64,000 nt of DNA from an uncultured Clostridia bacterium (lineage in GTDB: Bacteria > Bacillota > Clostridia > TANB77 > CAG-508): positions 62,001-126,000 of the forward strand of contig CAKPGM010000002.1 of NCBI GenBank assembly GCA_934154805.1, given 5' to 3'. Below the pieces are notes generated by a model. It did not search any database. It was not told the origin of the DNA and saw only the letters and a program-made list of their open reading frames with translations. Position 1 is the first letter of the stretch. Each line of letters begins with the position of its first letter. Position numbers and translations under genes: made by a program. Positions 9,522 through 18,777 of the stretch are shown piece by piece.

Positions 9522-9743
9522 ATGTTTAAGAAAGAAAAAGGTATTACATTAGTAGCACTTGTAGTAACAATAGTAGTTCTACTAATATTAGCTGGTGTTA
9601 GTATTAGTTTAATTTTAGATAACCAAGGTGTAATTAACCAATCTAAAAAAGCTAGAACAGAATATCAAAATGCAGCTAATTATGAAAGACAAGTATTAGA
9701 TACAGATACAAACCAAATATTTGATAATTTATTAAAAGACTAA
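9522..9743 (+). CDS. Type IV pilin-like protein (probable major pilin)
   Basis: 73 residues. Short basic leader MFKKEKG, then ITLVALVVTIVVLLILAG: the cleavage/methylation motif and N-terminal hydrophobic helix of a prepilin, cut after Gly7. The usual Glu at mature position 5 is replaced by Ala/Val. The globular part is tiny (about 45 residues), so a thin helical filament is likely. Its own strong site AAAGGAGG precedes the ATG, and a stable hairpin just downstream could raise its mRNA level relative to the rest of the operon; both suggest the major subunit. Confidence 0.8.
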   Translation: MFKKEKGITLVALVVTIVVLLILAGVSISLILDNQGVINQSKKARTEYQNAANYERQVLDTDTNQIFDNLLKD

Positions 9744-9770
9744 TTTTTTATTATGCAAATTTGGAGATAT

Positions 9771-9811
9771 AGGTTACCTGAAATGTATATGTTTAATGTT
9801 TTAGGTAACCT
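9771..9811 (+). terminator. Hairpin between pilin and prepilin peptidase genes
   Basis: AGGTTACCTGAAA (9771-9783) pairs with TTTTAGGTAACCT (9799-9811), 13 bp with one G-U. No proper T-run follows, so it is better read as a partial terminator or a 3' stabiliser of the pilin message. Confidence 0.55.
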
Positions 9812-9832
9812 TGTATTAATATAGGGAGTAAT

Positions 9833-10621
9833 ATGAATATTATATTATATATATACATTTTTTTAATAGGAATAACTTGTGGTAGCTTTTTTACATTAGC
9901 AATTCACAGAATTCCAAGAAATCAAGATATAACTCATACTAGATCGTATTGCCCAAAATGTAATCATAAATTAGCTTTTTGGGATATGATACCAATGTTT
10001 AGCTTTTTATTCTTAAGAGGAAAATGCAGATATTGTAAAACAAAAATAGCACCTAAATATTTCTTTATAGAATTATTAACTGGAATTGCATTTGTATTAT
10101 TTGCTTATTCGTTAAAGCTACAAATATTTAACATATATTTTGTATGTGGCTTGCTTTATATGGCTGGCTTATTTGTCATATCTGGAATAGATAAAGAAAA
10201 ACATGAAATTATAATGGGAGGAGTTCTATATCTAACAGTAATACAAACAATTTATATAATATATCTATACATAATAGAAAGTACTAATATCTATAGATAT
10301 GTTATATATTTAGCAATATTAGCAATACTAATTTTAGCAGACACAATATATTTTAGAAAAAAACTAAAAAATAATTATGCAATAGAAAATTTAATACTAA
10401 TAGACTTGATGTTAATGTTTACATATGAAGTTTGTACTATTTTGACAGTAGAAGGTACATTGTTAGTAATGGCAATAAAATCAATAATAGATATGATCAT
10501 AAAAAGAAAAAAGAAACAGATAAAAAAAGAAAAGGCAACAGTTGTACCAATAGCATTTTATCTGTGTGTACTAAACATAATTGCATTGATAGTTACTAAT
10601 ATATTATGTTTTTATAGGTGA
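9833..10621 (+). CDS. Divergent prepilin peptidase (PilD-like)
   Basis: 262-residue polytopic membrane protein. The N-terminal domain has the CPKC ... CRYC tetra-cysteine motif (about residues 42-78) of bifunctional prepilin peptidase/methyltransferases, and the GSFFTLAIHRIPR start typical of the family. The first catalytic Asp is in SGIDKEKHEI (about 122). The second should lie in a GxGD motif, but the corresponding stretch reads LILIDLMLMF: the Asp is kept and both glycines are lost. A lysine-rich loop and a last helix close the protein. It sits between the pilin and pilin-like genes it would process. Confidence 0.82.
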   Translation: MNIILYIYIFLIGITCGSFFTLAIHRIPRNQDITHTRSYCPKCNHKLAFWDMIPMFSFLFLRGKCRYCKTKIAPKYFFIELLTGIAFVLFAYSLKLQIFNIYFVCGLLYMAGLFVISGIDKEKHEIIMGGVLYLTVIQTIYIIYLYIIESTNIYRYVIYLAILAILILADTIYFRKKLKNNYAIENLILIDLMLMFTYEVCTILTVEGTLLVMAIKSIIDMIIKRKKKQIKKEKATVVPIAFYLCVLNIIALIVTNILCFYR

Positions 10622-10626
10622 TTAAT

Positions 10627-11028
10627 ATGAGTAAAAAAAAGAAAATATTATATAACAACAAAGGAATAACGGGAATTGATTTAACATTAAGTGTAATTGT
10701 TTTAACTACATTTGTTGGAATAATAATAGGTTTGATGGTAAATAATTATAGGACATCCTTAGAAATTCAAAAAAGTGCAAATGCTATGTCATATGCAACA
10801 ATGATACTGGAAAAAGTGGACGAAAAATCATATGAAAAAGTTACAGATGACTTTTTGAGTACGATATCAGGAGAAATAAGCATGGATTCTGACTATGATA
10901 TAAGTTTTAATGTATCACAATTAGATGATAGTGATTATGTAAAAAAAGTTACTATAAAAGTTTCATATGTAGTAAATAATCAAAGAAAAGATATTAACAT
11001 TAGTAAATTAAAAATAAAGGAAATATAA
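10627..11028 (+). CDS. Pilin-like protein with Asp at position 5
   Basis: 133 residues from the ATG at 10627, which has AGGTGA six bases upstream; an overlapping GTG at 10618 has none. The leader ends NNKG and the mature N-terminus reads ITGIDLTLSVIVL, so mature residue 5 is Asp instead of the canonical Glu. One hydrophobic helix is followed by a small soluble domain of about 90 residues. Most likely a minor pilin or pseudopilin (GspI/PilV-like by position and size) that primes fibre assembly. Operon with the flanking genes. Confidence 0.72.
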   Translation: MSKKKKILYNNKGITGIDLTLSVIVLTTFVGIIIGLMVNNYRTSLEIQKSANAMSYATMILEKVDEKSYEKVTDDFLSTISGEISMDSDYDISFNVSQLDDSDYVKKVTIKVSYVVNNQRKDINISKLKIKEI

Positions 11029-11030
11029 AA

Positions 11031-11492
11031 ATGGTTAATAGATTGAAATCTGAAAAAGGTATAACATTAACTACACTTGTAATATATACAATAGTACTAA
11101 TGGCAGCTTTAGGAATGTTAGCAACAATTAGTACATTCTTTTATAATAATATAATATTAGTAAAAGATTCTGCTAAATATGCGGCTGAATTTGATAAATT
11201 TAATGCTAGTATTGTTCACGATGTAAAGGAAAATAAACAAGTTATAGTTGACGAAGTAAACAAAACAATAACATTCGAAAATGGAGTTACTTACGTTTAC
11301 AATGAAGAAGATAAAGGGATATATAGAGATAAAGTAAAAGTTGCTACACATGTTGATGTATTTAATGTGTCGCAAAAAACTATATCAACAAATAACTTTG
11401 ATAAACAAATAATTTCAGTTAATATTGTGATTGGAAATTCAACAAAAACACTAATAAACAAAAGTATAGATTATACTTTAAAATATTGGTAA
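11031..11492 (+). CDS. Pilin-like protein (minor pilin)
   Basis: 153 residues. Leader MVNRLKSEKG, then ITLTTLVIYTIVLMAALGML as the N-terminal pilin helix; position 5 of the mature form is Thr. The C-terminal domain is beta-rich by appearance, with the repeated pattern VIVDEVNKTITFENGVTYVY. It starts two bases after the preceding pilin-like gene, which argues for co-expression. Probably a minor pilin of the GspJ/PilW position. Confidence 0.7.
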   Translation: MVNRLKSEKGITLTTLVIYTIVLMAALGMLATISTFFYNNIILVKDSAKYAAEFDKFNASIVHDVKENKQVIVDEVNKTITFENGVTYVYNEEDKGIYRDKVKVATHVDVFNVSQKTISTNNFDKQIISVNIVIGNSTKTLINKSIDYTLKYW

Positions 11493-11516
11493 TATGAACG
11501 AGAAGGAGAAATTTTT

Positions 11517-13145
11517 ATGGATAATAAAAGAACACAACCTATAGGAATTGAACTTGTAAAAAGAGGAATTGTTACAGAAAATGATATAAATAAAGCTTTG
11601 GAGTATCAAAAAACTCATTCTTCTAAAAGAATAGGAGATATACTAAATGAATTACAATTATGTGATCCTTATAGGCTAATAAAAGAAATAGGCGATATTT
11701 TAGGTGAAAAATCAATATTACTAAATATAGAAGATGTAAAACTAAATATTACAGATTATATCTCTATAGATACAGCAAAAAAGAATAGAGCAATACCATT
11801 CGAAGTAGGAGCTGGAAAGATAAAAGTCTGCTTTGCAGATGGTACCAATAAAAGAATGGTAGATGCAATGAGATTATTATTCCTAAATAAAGGTTTAATA
11901 ATGGATAAATATATTACTTTTGAAGGTAATATTGCTAAGATATTAAATTCAATAGAAGGAACAGCATCAGAAAATATAGACGTTAGAGCGGATATTTCTG
12001 GACTAGTAGATTCTATAATAAAAACAGCAATGGAAAAAAGAGCAAGCGATATTCATATAGAGCCATTAGAAGATAGTGTAAGAGTTAGATATAGAATCGA
12101 TGGTGAACTTGTTTCGGCAGCTTCAATAGAAAAAGACAAACAATCACAATTAATAGGAAGATTAAAAGCAATATCTAACATGCATCAAGAAAAGCAAGAA
12201 TCACAAGATGGTAGAATATTGATGTATCCAGACTATAATATTCGTGTGTCTTCACAGAGAAACGTTTATGGAGAGAAATTTGTTCTAAGATTATTAAAGA
12301 AGAACGCAGATGTTCAACAAATATTTGAACTAGGGTTTCCAAGAGATGAAGAGCTTGTGAAAAAGAGTTTTAATAAGAAAAATAGTATAGTTCTAGTGGC
12401 AGCACCAACTGGAGAAGGTAAAACAACAACTTTATATAGTATAATAGATTTTCTTAATAGACCGGAAATAAACATTACAACTATTGAAGACCCAGTAGAA
12501 ATAAGAATACCAGGATTAAATCAAATTGAAATAGATGCAAAGACATCATTCTCAGATTCTTTAAGAACTGTTTTGAGACAAGACCCAGATATTATATTAG
12601 TTGGAGAAATTCGTGATAAAGAAACAGCAGAAATAGCTATGCAAGCTGGACAAACAGGACACTACGTTCTATCGACAATACACACAATTGATAGTATAGA
12701 GGTCATAACAAGATTAAGAAAAATAGGAGTATCTGATTATGATATCGCAAGCACACTAGCTACTTCATTATCACAAAGATTAGTAAGAAAAATTTGTCCT
12801 TATTGTGCTCAAGAAAGAGACTTTACAGAAGAAGAAAAAGAAATAATGAATAAGATGGCTAAAAAATACAACATTGAATATGACTTTAAGGGTAAAAAGA
12901 CATATACCACAGTGGGATGCAGTAAATGTAATAATACTGGATTCTTTGGAAGAATTGGTATATTCGAAATACTAAATTTAACTGAAGAAATAAAAGAATT
13001 AATAGTAAAAGGTGCATCAAGCATAGAAATAAGAAACAAAGCTATAGAAGAAGGTTATAAACCTTTAGTAATAGATGGATTTAACAAGGTATTAGAAGGA
13101 TATACAACACTAAATGAATTAAATTCTAAACTAATTATATTTTAG
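11517..13145 (+). CDS. pilB: Type IV pilus assembly ATPase PilB
   Basis: Hexameric cytoplasmic ATPase that powers pilus extension; 542 residues. The N-terminal GspE-like domain (1-150) begins with the T2SSE_N pattern. The core has Walker A APTGEGKTTT (about 298), Asp box IEDPVE, Walker B region DPDIILVGEIRD and His box GHYVLSTIHT. A C4 zinc motif is intact: CPYC (about 429) and CSKC (about 467), which separates PilB/GspE from PilT. AAGGAGAA precedes the ATG. Confidence 0.93.
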   Translation: MDNKRTQPIGIELVKRGIVTENDINKALEYQKTHSSKRIGDILNELQLCDPYRLIKEIGDILGEKSILLNIEDVKLNITDYISIDTAKKNRAIPFEVGAGKIKVCFADGTNKRMVDAMRLLFLNKGLIMDKYITFEGNIAKILNSIEGTASENIDVRADISGLVDSIIKTAMEKRASDIHIEPLEDSVRVRYRIDGELVSAASIEKDKQSQLIGRLKAISNMHQEKQESQDGRILMYPDYNIRVSSQRNVYGEKFVLRLLKKNADVQQIFELGFPRDEELVKKSFNKKNSIVLVAAPTGEGKTTTLYSIIDFLNRPEINITTIEDPVEIRIPGLNQIEIDAKTSFSDSLRTVLRQDPDIILVGEIRDKETAEIAMQAGQTGHYVLSTIHTIDSIEVITRLRKIGVSDYDIASTLATSLSQRLVRKICPYCAQERDFTEEEKEIMNKMAKKYNIEYDFKGKKTYTTVGCSKCNNTGFFGRIGIFEILNLTEEIKELIVKGASSIEIRNKAIEEGYKPLVIDGFNKVLEGYTTLNELNSKLIIF

Positions 13146-13170
13146 TTAAATATGAGAGGGGAATAAAATA

Positions 13171-14286
13171 ATGATAAATATAGATAAAGTTTTAAGAGAA
13201 GCAATACAAAAAGATGCATCAGATGTTCACTTATTATGTGGTATAAAACCAATGTTAAGAATATCAAGGGATTTAATTCCTTATGAGGAATGCGAAGAAC
13301 TTACTCAAGAAGATATGATGGATATATATGACTACTTCTTAAAAGGAAATGTAGATAAAGATAGAGTATTTAAAGAAACTAAAAAATTAGACTCTTCATT
13401 TGAATTTGAAGGACTAAGACTCAGAGTAAATATATCTTTATCAGGAGAAGTACCAACATTCACACTAAGAATTATAAAAAATGAACTACCAACTTTCGAA
13501 GAATTAGGTGTTCCAGATATAGTTAGAAGAATGATGTATCAACCACAAGGTTTAGTACTAGTAACTGGTAAAACAAACTCTGGTAAAACAACAACTTTAA
13601 ATGCTTTGATAAATGACATAAATGAAAACCAAAATAAAAAAATACTAACACTAGAAAGCCCTATAGAGTATAAGCATAGCTGTAAAAAGTCAGTAGTAGT
13701 GCAAAAAGAAGTAGGAGTTGGACAAGATGTTCTAAAATACAAAGATGGTGTTAAAAACTGTTTAAGAGAGGACTGCGATATTCTAGTAATAGGAGAGATT
13801 CGTGATAGAGAAACAATGGATGCAGCAATAGAAACAGCAGAAGCTGGACACTTGGTAATAGGAACATTGCATACTAAATCATGTGCTGAAACAATCGATA
13901 GAATGATAAACTTCTATGAGATATCAGACCAACAAAGTATAAAATACTTAATAGGTTCATTATTAAAACTAGTTACATCACAAAGACTACTAAAAGGCAA
14001 GAATGGAAAATTAGTATTAGTTCCAGAAGTTATGGTTGTAGACAATATAATTTCTGGTATAATAAGAAAAGAAAAATTCAATGTTTCAGAGATCGAAGAT
14101 GCAATACAAAGTGGATCTGCAAATGGAAGCATAGGACTTATAAATTCAATAGCACAACTATTTGTTGATGATATGATTACATTGGAACAAGCAAAAGCAC
14201 AAATAGAAGAAAAGAACATAGAAACATTAAATAGAACAATAATGCAATTAAAGATAAAAAAAGGAAACCAAAATAGAATGGAATAG
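13171..14286 (+). CDS. pilT: Type IV pilus retraction ATPase PilT
   Basis: 371 residues, close to the usual PilT length, and without the PilB zinc motif. Walker A is GKTNSGKTTT (about 133), the Asp box LESPIEY, Walker B DCDILVIGEIRD, and His box GHLVIGTLHT. PilT drives pilus depolymerisation, allowing twitching motility or DNA uptake, so its presence implies a dynamic pilus and not only a secretion pseudopilus. It starts 25 bases after pilB. Confidence 0.9.
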   Translation: MINIDKVLREAIQKDASDVHLLCGIKPMLRISRDLIPYEECEELTQEDMMDIYDYFLKGNVDKDRVFKETKKLDSSFEFEGLRLRVNISLSGEVPTFTLRIIKNELPTFEELGVPDIVRRMMYQPQGLVLVTGKTNSGKTTTLNALINDINENQNKKILTLESPIEYKHSCKKSVVVQKEVGVGQDVLKYKDGVKNCLREDCDILVIGEIRDRETMDAAIETAEAGHLVIGTLHTKSCAETIDRMINFYEISDQQSIKYLIGSLLKLVTSQRLLKGKNGKLVLVPEVMVVDNIISGIIRKEKFNVSEIEDAIQSGSANGSIGLINSIAQLFVDDMITLEQAKAQIEEKNIETLNRTIMQLKIKKGNQNRME

Positions 14287-14295
14287 GAGGTAAAT

Positions 14296-15648
14296 ATGCC
14301 TGAATATGTATATAGAGCTATTACAAAAGAAGGTGTAATAGTGAAAAACAGAGTTGACAGCCCAAGTAAACAAAACTTAATAAAAAGACTGAAAAGTGGC
14401 GATCTGTTACCAATAGATATAGTTCAAGTTGGATATGGAAGAAGAAAAGCAGGAAAACAATCAAGAAGAAATGTAACTGATATAGACCAAGTTCTAAAAA
14501 CTGCAAACTCTGCTACTATAGTACAAGGTAGAGAAAGAAAACAACAGACAGCAATAGAAAAAATAAACCTAGCTTTATCAAAACAAGAAAAAGTAAAGAA
14601 AAGAGATATAGTTGTTTTTACTCAAAACTTTTATTTATTGAAAAAAGCAGACTTTAACAACATACACGCACTAAGTACTATAATACAAAGTACAGAAAAT
14701 ATAACATTTAAAGGGATACTAGAAGATATACTAGCAGGAGTTGAGGCTGGAGATTATATGTATACAACAATGGAATATTACTCAGATGTATTTCCATATA
14801 TATATATAAATATGATAAAAGTTGGCGAACTATCAGGATCTTTAACACAGTCATTACAACAAGCTATAAAATATCTAGAAACAAACTCGGATACTAGTAG
14901 AAAATTGAAAGGAATAATAATCCCAAATGTTATACAATTGGTTGCTTTACTAGCGTTATTGTTTGTTGGAAGTTTATATACAGTACCAACAATACAAGGT
15001 GTTTATGATGCGGTAGGAACGCAAGATAAATTGCCATCAATTACAATAGCGTTTTCAAATGCTCTGCAATGGATTGCAAGCCATTGGTATGTGCCGGTTG
15101 GAATAATAGCAATAATAGCTGGTGTTATAATAGCTTATATAAATACACCAAAGGGAAAATATAACTTTGACTATTTCAAATACACAATGCCTGTCTTTGG
15201 AAAACTTAATTATTCATTAGATTTTTCAAGACTTATGAGAGCAATGTTATTAAACCTAGAAAATGGTATGAGAATTCAAGATGCTCTGGATGTAAGTAAG
15301 AACGTTGTTAATAATTATGTTATGAGAGCTATGGTAGAAACATCTATAAACAATATCTTAATAGGTGCTTCTTGGATAGAACCGTTTGAAAAATCTGGAC
15401 TATCATCATCTATGATAACAGAGATGCTTAAAGTAGGTATGCAAACAGACCTTTCTGAGATGATGCATAAATTATTAGATTATATGGATGTAGATATAGA
15501 TAATACAATGAAGAATATAATGGCAGTTTTGCCACAAATAGTTTACTCTATAGTAGGTATATTATTAATATTCGTTGTTGTTGTAGTACTTGTACCTTGT
15601 ATCCAAGTATATATGGGTAACTTCTTATTCTCAGCAGCAGATGTATAA
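14296..15648 (+). CDS. pilC: Type IV pilus platform protein PilC
   Basis: 450-residue inner-membrane platform on which PilB and PilT act. The N-terminus MPEYVYRAITKEG is the classic GspF/PilC opening. Two GspF domains follow: about 110-230 with a membrane segment near 210-230, and about 300-430, with membrane segments near 255-280 and 415-440. The sequence PYIYINMIKVGELSG matches the family pattern before the first helix. The Lys/Arg-rich stretch around 50-100 is longer than usual. Last gene of the operon, followed by a terminator. Confidence 0.9.
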   Translation: MPEYVYRAITKEGVIVKNRVDSPSKQNLIKRLKSGDLLPIDIVQVGYGRRKAGKQSRRNVTDIDQVLKTANSATIVQGRERKQQTAIEKINLALSKQEKVKKRDIVVFTQNFYLLKKADFNNIHALSTIIQSTENITFKGILEDILAGVEAGDYMYTTMEYYSDVFPYIYINMIKVGELSGSLTQSLQQAIKYLETNSDTSRKLKGIIIPNVIQLVALLALLFVGSLYTVPTIQGVYDAVGTQDKLPSITIAFSNALQWIASHWYVPVGIIAIIAGVIIAYINTPKGKYNFDYFKYTMPVFGKLNYSLDFSRLMRAMLLNLENGMRIQDALDVSKNVVNNYVMRAMVETSINNILIGASWIEPFEKSGLSSSMITEMLKVGMQTDLSEMMHKLLDYMDVDIDNTMKNIMAVLPQIVYSIVGILLIFVVVVVLVPCIQVYMGNFLFSAADV

Positions 15649-15673
15649 AAGCATTAAACATATAAAATATATA

Positions 15674-15712
15674 ATGTCAGTGGAAAATAATTCTACTGAC
15701 ATAATTTTTTGT
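15674..15712 (+). terminator. Terminator of the pilus operon
   Basis: ATGTCAGTGGAA / TTCTACTGACAT forms a 12-bp stem with one G-U pair, followed by TAATTTTTT. Confidence 0.85.
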
Positions 15713-15780
15713 ATTGAACTTTTATTTTTTTATAATATATGATAATATATTAATACAACCGAGAAAGGAACGTGATAAAA

Positions 15781-16692
15781 ATGAAAATTGGTATAGACTT
15801 AGGTGGGAGTCATATTGCTATTGGACTAGTGGATGACAACTTAGAAATAATTGAAAAAAGAACCTACTATATGAATGATAGAAAAAGTCAGCTATTAGAA
15901 GATTATATAGTTAGTTCGATAAAAGATGGAATAAAAGCAATTATAAAAAGTGCAGATATAAAATTAGAAGAAATTGAACAAATAGGAATAGCAGTTCCAG
16001 GAAATCCTAAAAATGGATGTATAAAAAATGTTGTAAATCTACAAATGGAAGAATTTAACATAGCAGAAAGATTATCAAATACATTTGAGAATGTACCAAT
16101 AAAACTAGAAAACGACGGCAAATGTGCGGCTATTGCAGAAAAGTATAATGGAGCGTTAAAAGAATATAAGGACTGTGTGTTTTTGTGTATAGGAACTGGA
16201 ATTGGAGGAGCAGCATTTATAAACAATACATTCCTAAAACCTATAAGAAACTCTGGATTTGAATTTGGACATATGATTATAAGAAAAGATGGGGAAAAGT
16301 GCAAATGTGGAAACAATGGATGTTTCGAAGCTTATTGTTCTAAAAGAAAATTCAAAGAAGAGATGCAAAAAATATTAAAAATAGATGAATATGTTGGAGC
16401 AAAGGAATTAACAGATAAAATAGAAGAAAATCTAGATAAAAAAGCAGTTAAGGAATTATTAGAAGAATATATAGACAATTTAGCAGTGGGAATATCAAAT
16501 ATAATAAACATACTAGAACCAGAAGCAATATGTATAGGTGGAAGTATGTCTCATTATGAGGATCTAATTTTAAATAAATTAAGAGAAAAAATAAATAGTG
16601 GAGAATATTTATTCAATAAAGAAAATCCCCCTAAAATAATAGCTGCAAAAAATGGAAACGATGCAGGAATAATAGGAGCAACATTACTGTAG
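15781..16692 (+). CDS. ROK-family sugar kinase (glucokinase-like)
   Basis: Predicted ATP-dependent hexose kinase, most likely glucokinase feeding the pgi reaction. 303 residues from the ATG at 15781, chosen because the ribosome site AAAGGA is 11 bases away, while the GTG at 15772 is only two bases from it; the resulting start MKIGIDLGGSH is typical for ROK. The ATP-binding DxGG motif is at residues 5-8. The zinc site CKCGNNGCFE (about 178-187) and the upstream GHM (about 168) identify ROK enzymes. Twelve bases separate it from rsmA. Confidence 0.87.
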   Translation: MKIGIDLGGSHIAIGLVDDNLEIIEKRTYYMNDRKSQLLEDYIVSSIKDGIKAIIKSADIKLEEIEQIGIAVPGNPKNGCIKNVVNLQMEEFNIAERLSNTFENVPIKLENDGKCAAIAEKYNGALKEYKDCVFLCIGTGIGGAAFINNTFLKPIRNSGFEFGHMIIRKDGEKCKCGNNGCFEAYCSKRKFKEEMQKILKIDEYVGAKELTDKIEENLDKKAVKELLEEYIDNLAVGISNIINILEPEAICIGGSMSHYEDLILNKLREKINSGEYLFNKENPPKIIAAKNGNDAGIIGATLL

Positions 16693-16704
16693 AAAGGGAA
16701 AAAT

Positions 16705-17565
16705 ATGAATGTATATGAAGAAACACAAGCAATATTAAATACATATAAAATTCAAGCTAATAAGAGCTTAGGTCAAAACTTCCTAATAGATGATAATGTT
16801 ATAGAAAGTATAATAGAATCATCAGAAATAGAAAAAGAGGATTTAATAATAGAGATAGGCCCAGGTTTAGGAGTACTAACTGATAGATTATTAAAAAAAT
16901 CAGATAATGTAGTAGTCATTGAACTAGATAAAAGAATGATATCGATATTAAAAAATAGATTTTGTCTAAACAAAAATCTAGAAATAATAAATGAGGATGT
17001 ACTAAAAGTAGACTTAGAAGAATTGATAAAAAATAAAAAACAACAAAACAAAATTAACAAAGTGAAAATAGTAGCAAATCTTCCATACTATATAAGTACT
17101 CCAATAATAATGAAACTACTAGAGAATAGATTAGAGATAAGTGAAATAATAGTAATGGTACAAAAAGAAGTGGCTGAAAGACTTTCAGCAAAAACTGGTG
17201 AAAGAGAAGCAGGAGCAATAACATATGCAGTAGAATATTATGCTCAAGCAACCAAAATAATTGATGTACCCAAAGAATCATTTATTCCAAGTCCTAAAGT
17301 AGAGTCTCAAGTAATAAAATTAGAAGTGAGAAAGAATCCAAAAATAAAAGTAGAAGATGAGAAATTATTATTTAGTATAATACAAAAGAGTTTTATGCAA
17401 AGAAGAAAAACATTATCAAATGCACTAATAAATAATAAGATATTAGAAAATAGAGAAGAAGTGGAAAAAATGTTTAAAACATTAGAGATAGATAGCAATG
17501 TCAGAGGGGAAAAATTAACTTTAGAAGAATTTGGAAAGATTACAAATTATGTATACAAAAGATAA
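16705..17565 (+). CDS. rsmA: 16S rRNA dimethyladenosine transferase RsmA (KsgA)
   Basis: Dimethylates two adjacent adenines in helix 45 of 16S rRNA using S-adenosylmethionine, a late step of 30S assembly. 286 residues. SAM-binding motif IEIGPGLGVLT at about 50; catalytic NLPYYISTPI at about 128; family start NKSLGQNFL at about 20. C-terminal helical domain with QRRKTLSNAL. In Bacillus ksgA sits near yabG and veg; here those genes are 18 kb or more away, so the neighbourhood has been opened by insertions. Confidence 0.95.
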   Translation: MNVYEETQAILNTYKIQANKSLGQNFLIDDNVIESIIESSEIEKEDLIIEIGPGLGVLTDRLLKKSDNVVVIELDKRMISILKNRFCLNKNLEIINEDVLKVDLEELIKNKKQQNKINKVKIVANLPYYISTPIIMKLLENRLEISEIIVMVQKEVAERLSAKTGEREAGAITYAVEYYAQATKIIDVPKESFIPSPKVESQVIKLEVRKNPKIKVEDEKLLFSIIQKSFMQRRKTLSNALINNKILENREEVEKMFKTLEIDSNVRGEKLTLEEFGKITNYVYKR

Positions 17566-17580
17566 AAAATATGATATAAT
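17552..17580 (+). promoter_or_regulatory. Possible promoter of the sortase gene
   Basis: TATACA (17552-17557), 17-base spacer, TATAAT (17575-17580), overlapping the end of rsmA. Confidence 0.45.
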
Positions 17581-17613
17581 ACTATTTGTAGAAAATTGAA
17601 AGAAAGGATAATT

Positions 17614-18351
17614 ATGAATCAAATTTTAATCACAGAAAAATTATATATAACACCAGAATTACGAAGAAAAAAGAAGATATATAAAATAAGATTCTTTTTG
17701 TCCGTTTTTTTAATCTGTGCATTATTATCTTTTTACATATATAAAGAAAATGATAGAGTAAAGAGTGAAGCAGTTTCAAAAAGAATACTAGAATCAATAG
17801 TAGTAGCCAAAGATGATAGTGAAGAAACTGACAATACTACAAAGAAGATAATAAATGATGTATTAATAATCGCTTTGGATGAAAGACAATCTGAAGTGGC
17901 AGAAGAACAACAGCCAGAAACTACAGGTCAACAAAATGAAACATATAGTACTGATACAGGAGAAGAATATACAACAGATGCAATTCTAAAAATACCTTGT
18001 ATAGATTTAACTTACCCTGTATTATCAAAAACCTCAGATGAACTATTAAAAATAGCACCAAATAAATATTGGGGAAATGGTCCAAATCAAATAGGTAATT
18101 ATTGTATAGTAGGACATAATTATGCAAATGGAAAAATGTTTGGAAGACTTTATAGAATGGAAATAGGTGATACAGCAATACTCGAAAGTAATGGAAAGTC
18201 GGTTACATATGAGGTATATGATAAATATGTAGTTGATCCAGAAGATGTCAGCTGTACAAGCCAATTAACTGGCGGAAGAAGAGAAATTACACTAATAACT
18301 TGTAAAAATTATGGTACACAAAGGTTAATTTTAAAATGTAGAGAAATTTAA
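17614..18351 (+). CDS. Sortase, class D-like
   Basis: Membrane-anchored transpeptidase, 245 residues. The ATG at 17614 is preferred over an in-frame TTG at 17596 because AAAGGA lies just before it. N-terminal anchor at about 27-46 (FFLSVFLICALLSFYIY), then an acidic linker, then the sortase barrel. Catalytic His is in YCIVGHNYA, Cys in TLITC and Arg in TQRLILKCRE, so all three are intact. Class assignment is by the short TLITC context and overall length. No LPXTG-type protein is encoded in this window, so its substrates are elsewhere. Confidence 0.85.
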   Translation: MNQILITEKLYITPELRRKKKIYKIRFFLSVFLICALLSFYIYKENDRVKSEAVSKRILESIVVAKDDSEETDNTTKKIINDVLIIALDERQSEVAEEQQPETTGQQNETYSTDTGEEYTTDAILKIPCIDLTYPVLSKTSDELLKIAPNKYWGNGPNQIGNYCIVGHNYANGKMFGRLYRMEIGDTAILESNGKSVTYEVYDKYVVDPEDVSCTSQLTGGRREITLITCKNYGTQRLILKCREI

Positions 18352-18362
18352 AACAAAATGTA

Positions 18363-18391
18363 TTGACTTTTAGCAATTAATTCAATATAAT
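18363..18391 (+). promoter_or_regulatory. Consensus sigma-A promoter
   Basis: TTGACT (18363-18368), exactly 17 bases, TATAAT (18386-18391), 33 bases before the small membrane protein gene. Confidence 0.75.
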
Positions 18392-18423
18392 GTAGCTAGA
18401 AAAAAACGAAGGAGGAATAAGGC

Positions 18424-18684
18424 ATGGAAAAAAAGGAAGAACCAGTAAAGACAGCAGTATGGGTATTTTGGATTTTAATGGCTATAATAGGCGTAGGAAT
18501 GTTATTCACAGGAATACAAGGAAGCGTATTAGGAGATAATTTAACAACATCTATAATGCTAGTAGTAGTAGGAATTGTCTTATTATTTATTGGCTTAATA
18601 ATGGTACTTGGAAAAGCTAATATTCATACAACAGAGATAGTTGTTCATAAAGAAACAGAAAAAGATAAAGAAGAAAAAAAATAA
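18424..18684 (+). CDS. Small two-helix membrane protein
   Basis: 86 residues with two hydrophobic helices (about 10-33 and 42-63), a short polar N-terminus and a lysine/glutamate-rich C-terminal tail (TEKDKEEKK). I recognise no family. GGAGGAATAAGGC precedes the ATG. It is a monocistronic unit bounded by a consensus promoter and a strong terminator, so it is likely well expressed. Function unknown. Confidence 0.7.
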   Translation: MEKKEEPVKTAVWVFWILMAIIGVGMLFTGIQGSVLGDNLTTSIMLVVVGIVLLFIGLIMVLGKANIHTTEIVVHKETEKDKEEKK

Positions 18685-18704
18685 TAAGTACAAAAAACAA
18701 ACGA

Positions 18705-18741
18705 AAATTCTTAAGTACCAAGAGATGATACTTAAGAATTT
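18705..18741 (+). terminator. Terminator before metG
   Basis: AAATTCTTAAGTA pairs perfectly with TACTTAAGAATTT (13 bp, 11-base loop), followed by ATTATTTTG. Confidence 0.75.
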
Positions 18742-18777
18742 ATTATTTTGAAATTATAAATTAAAGAGGAGGTTATT

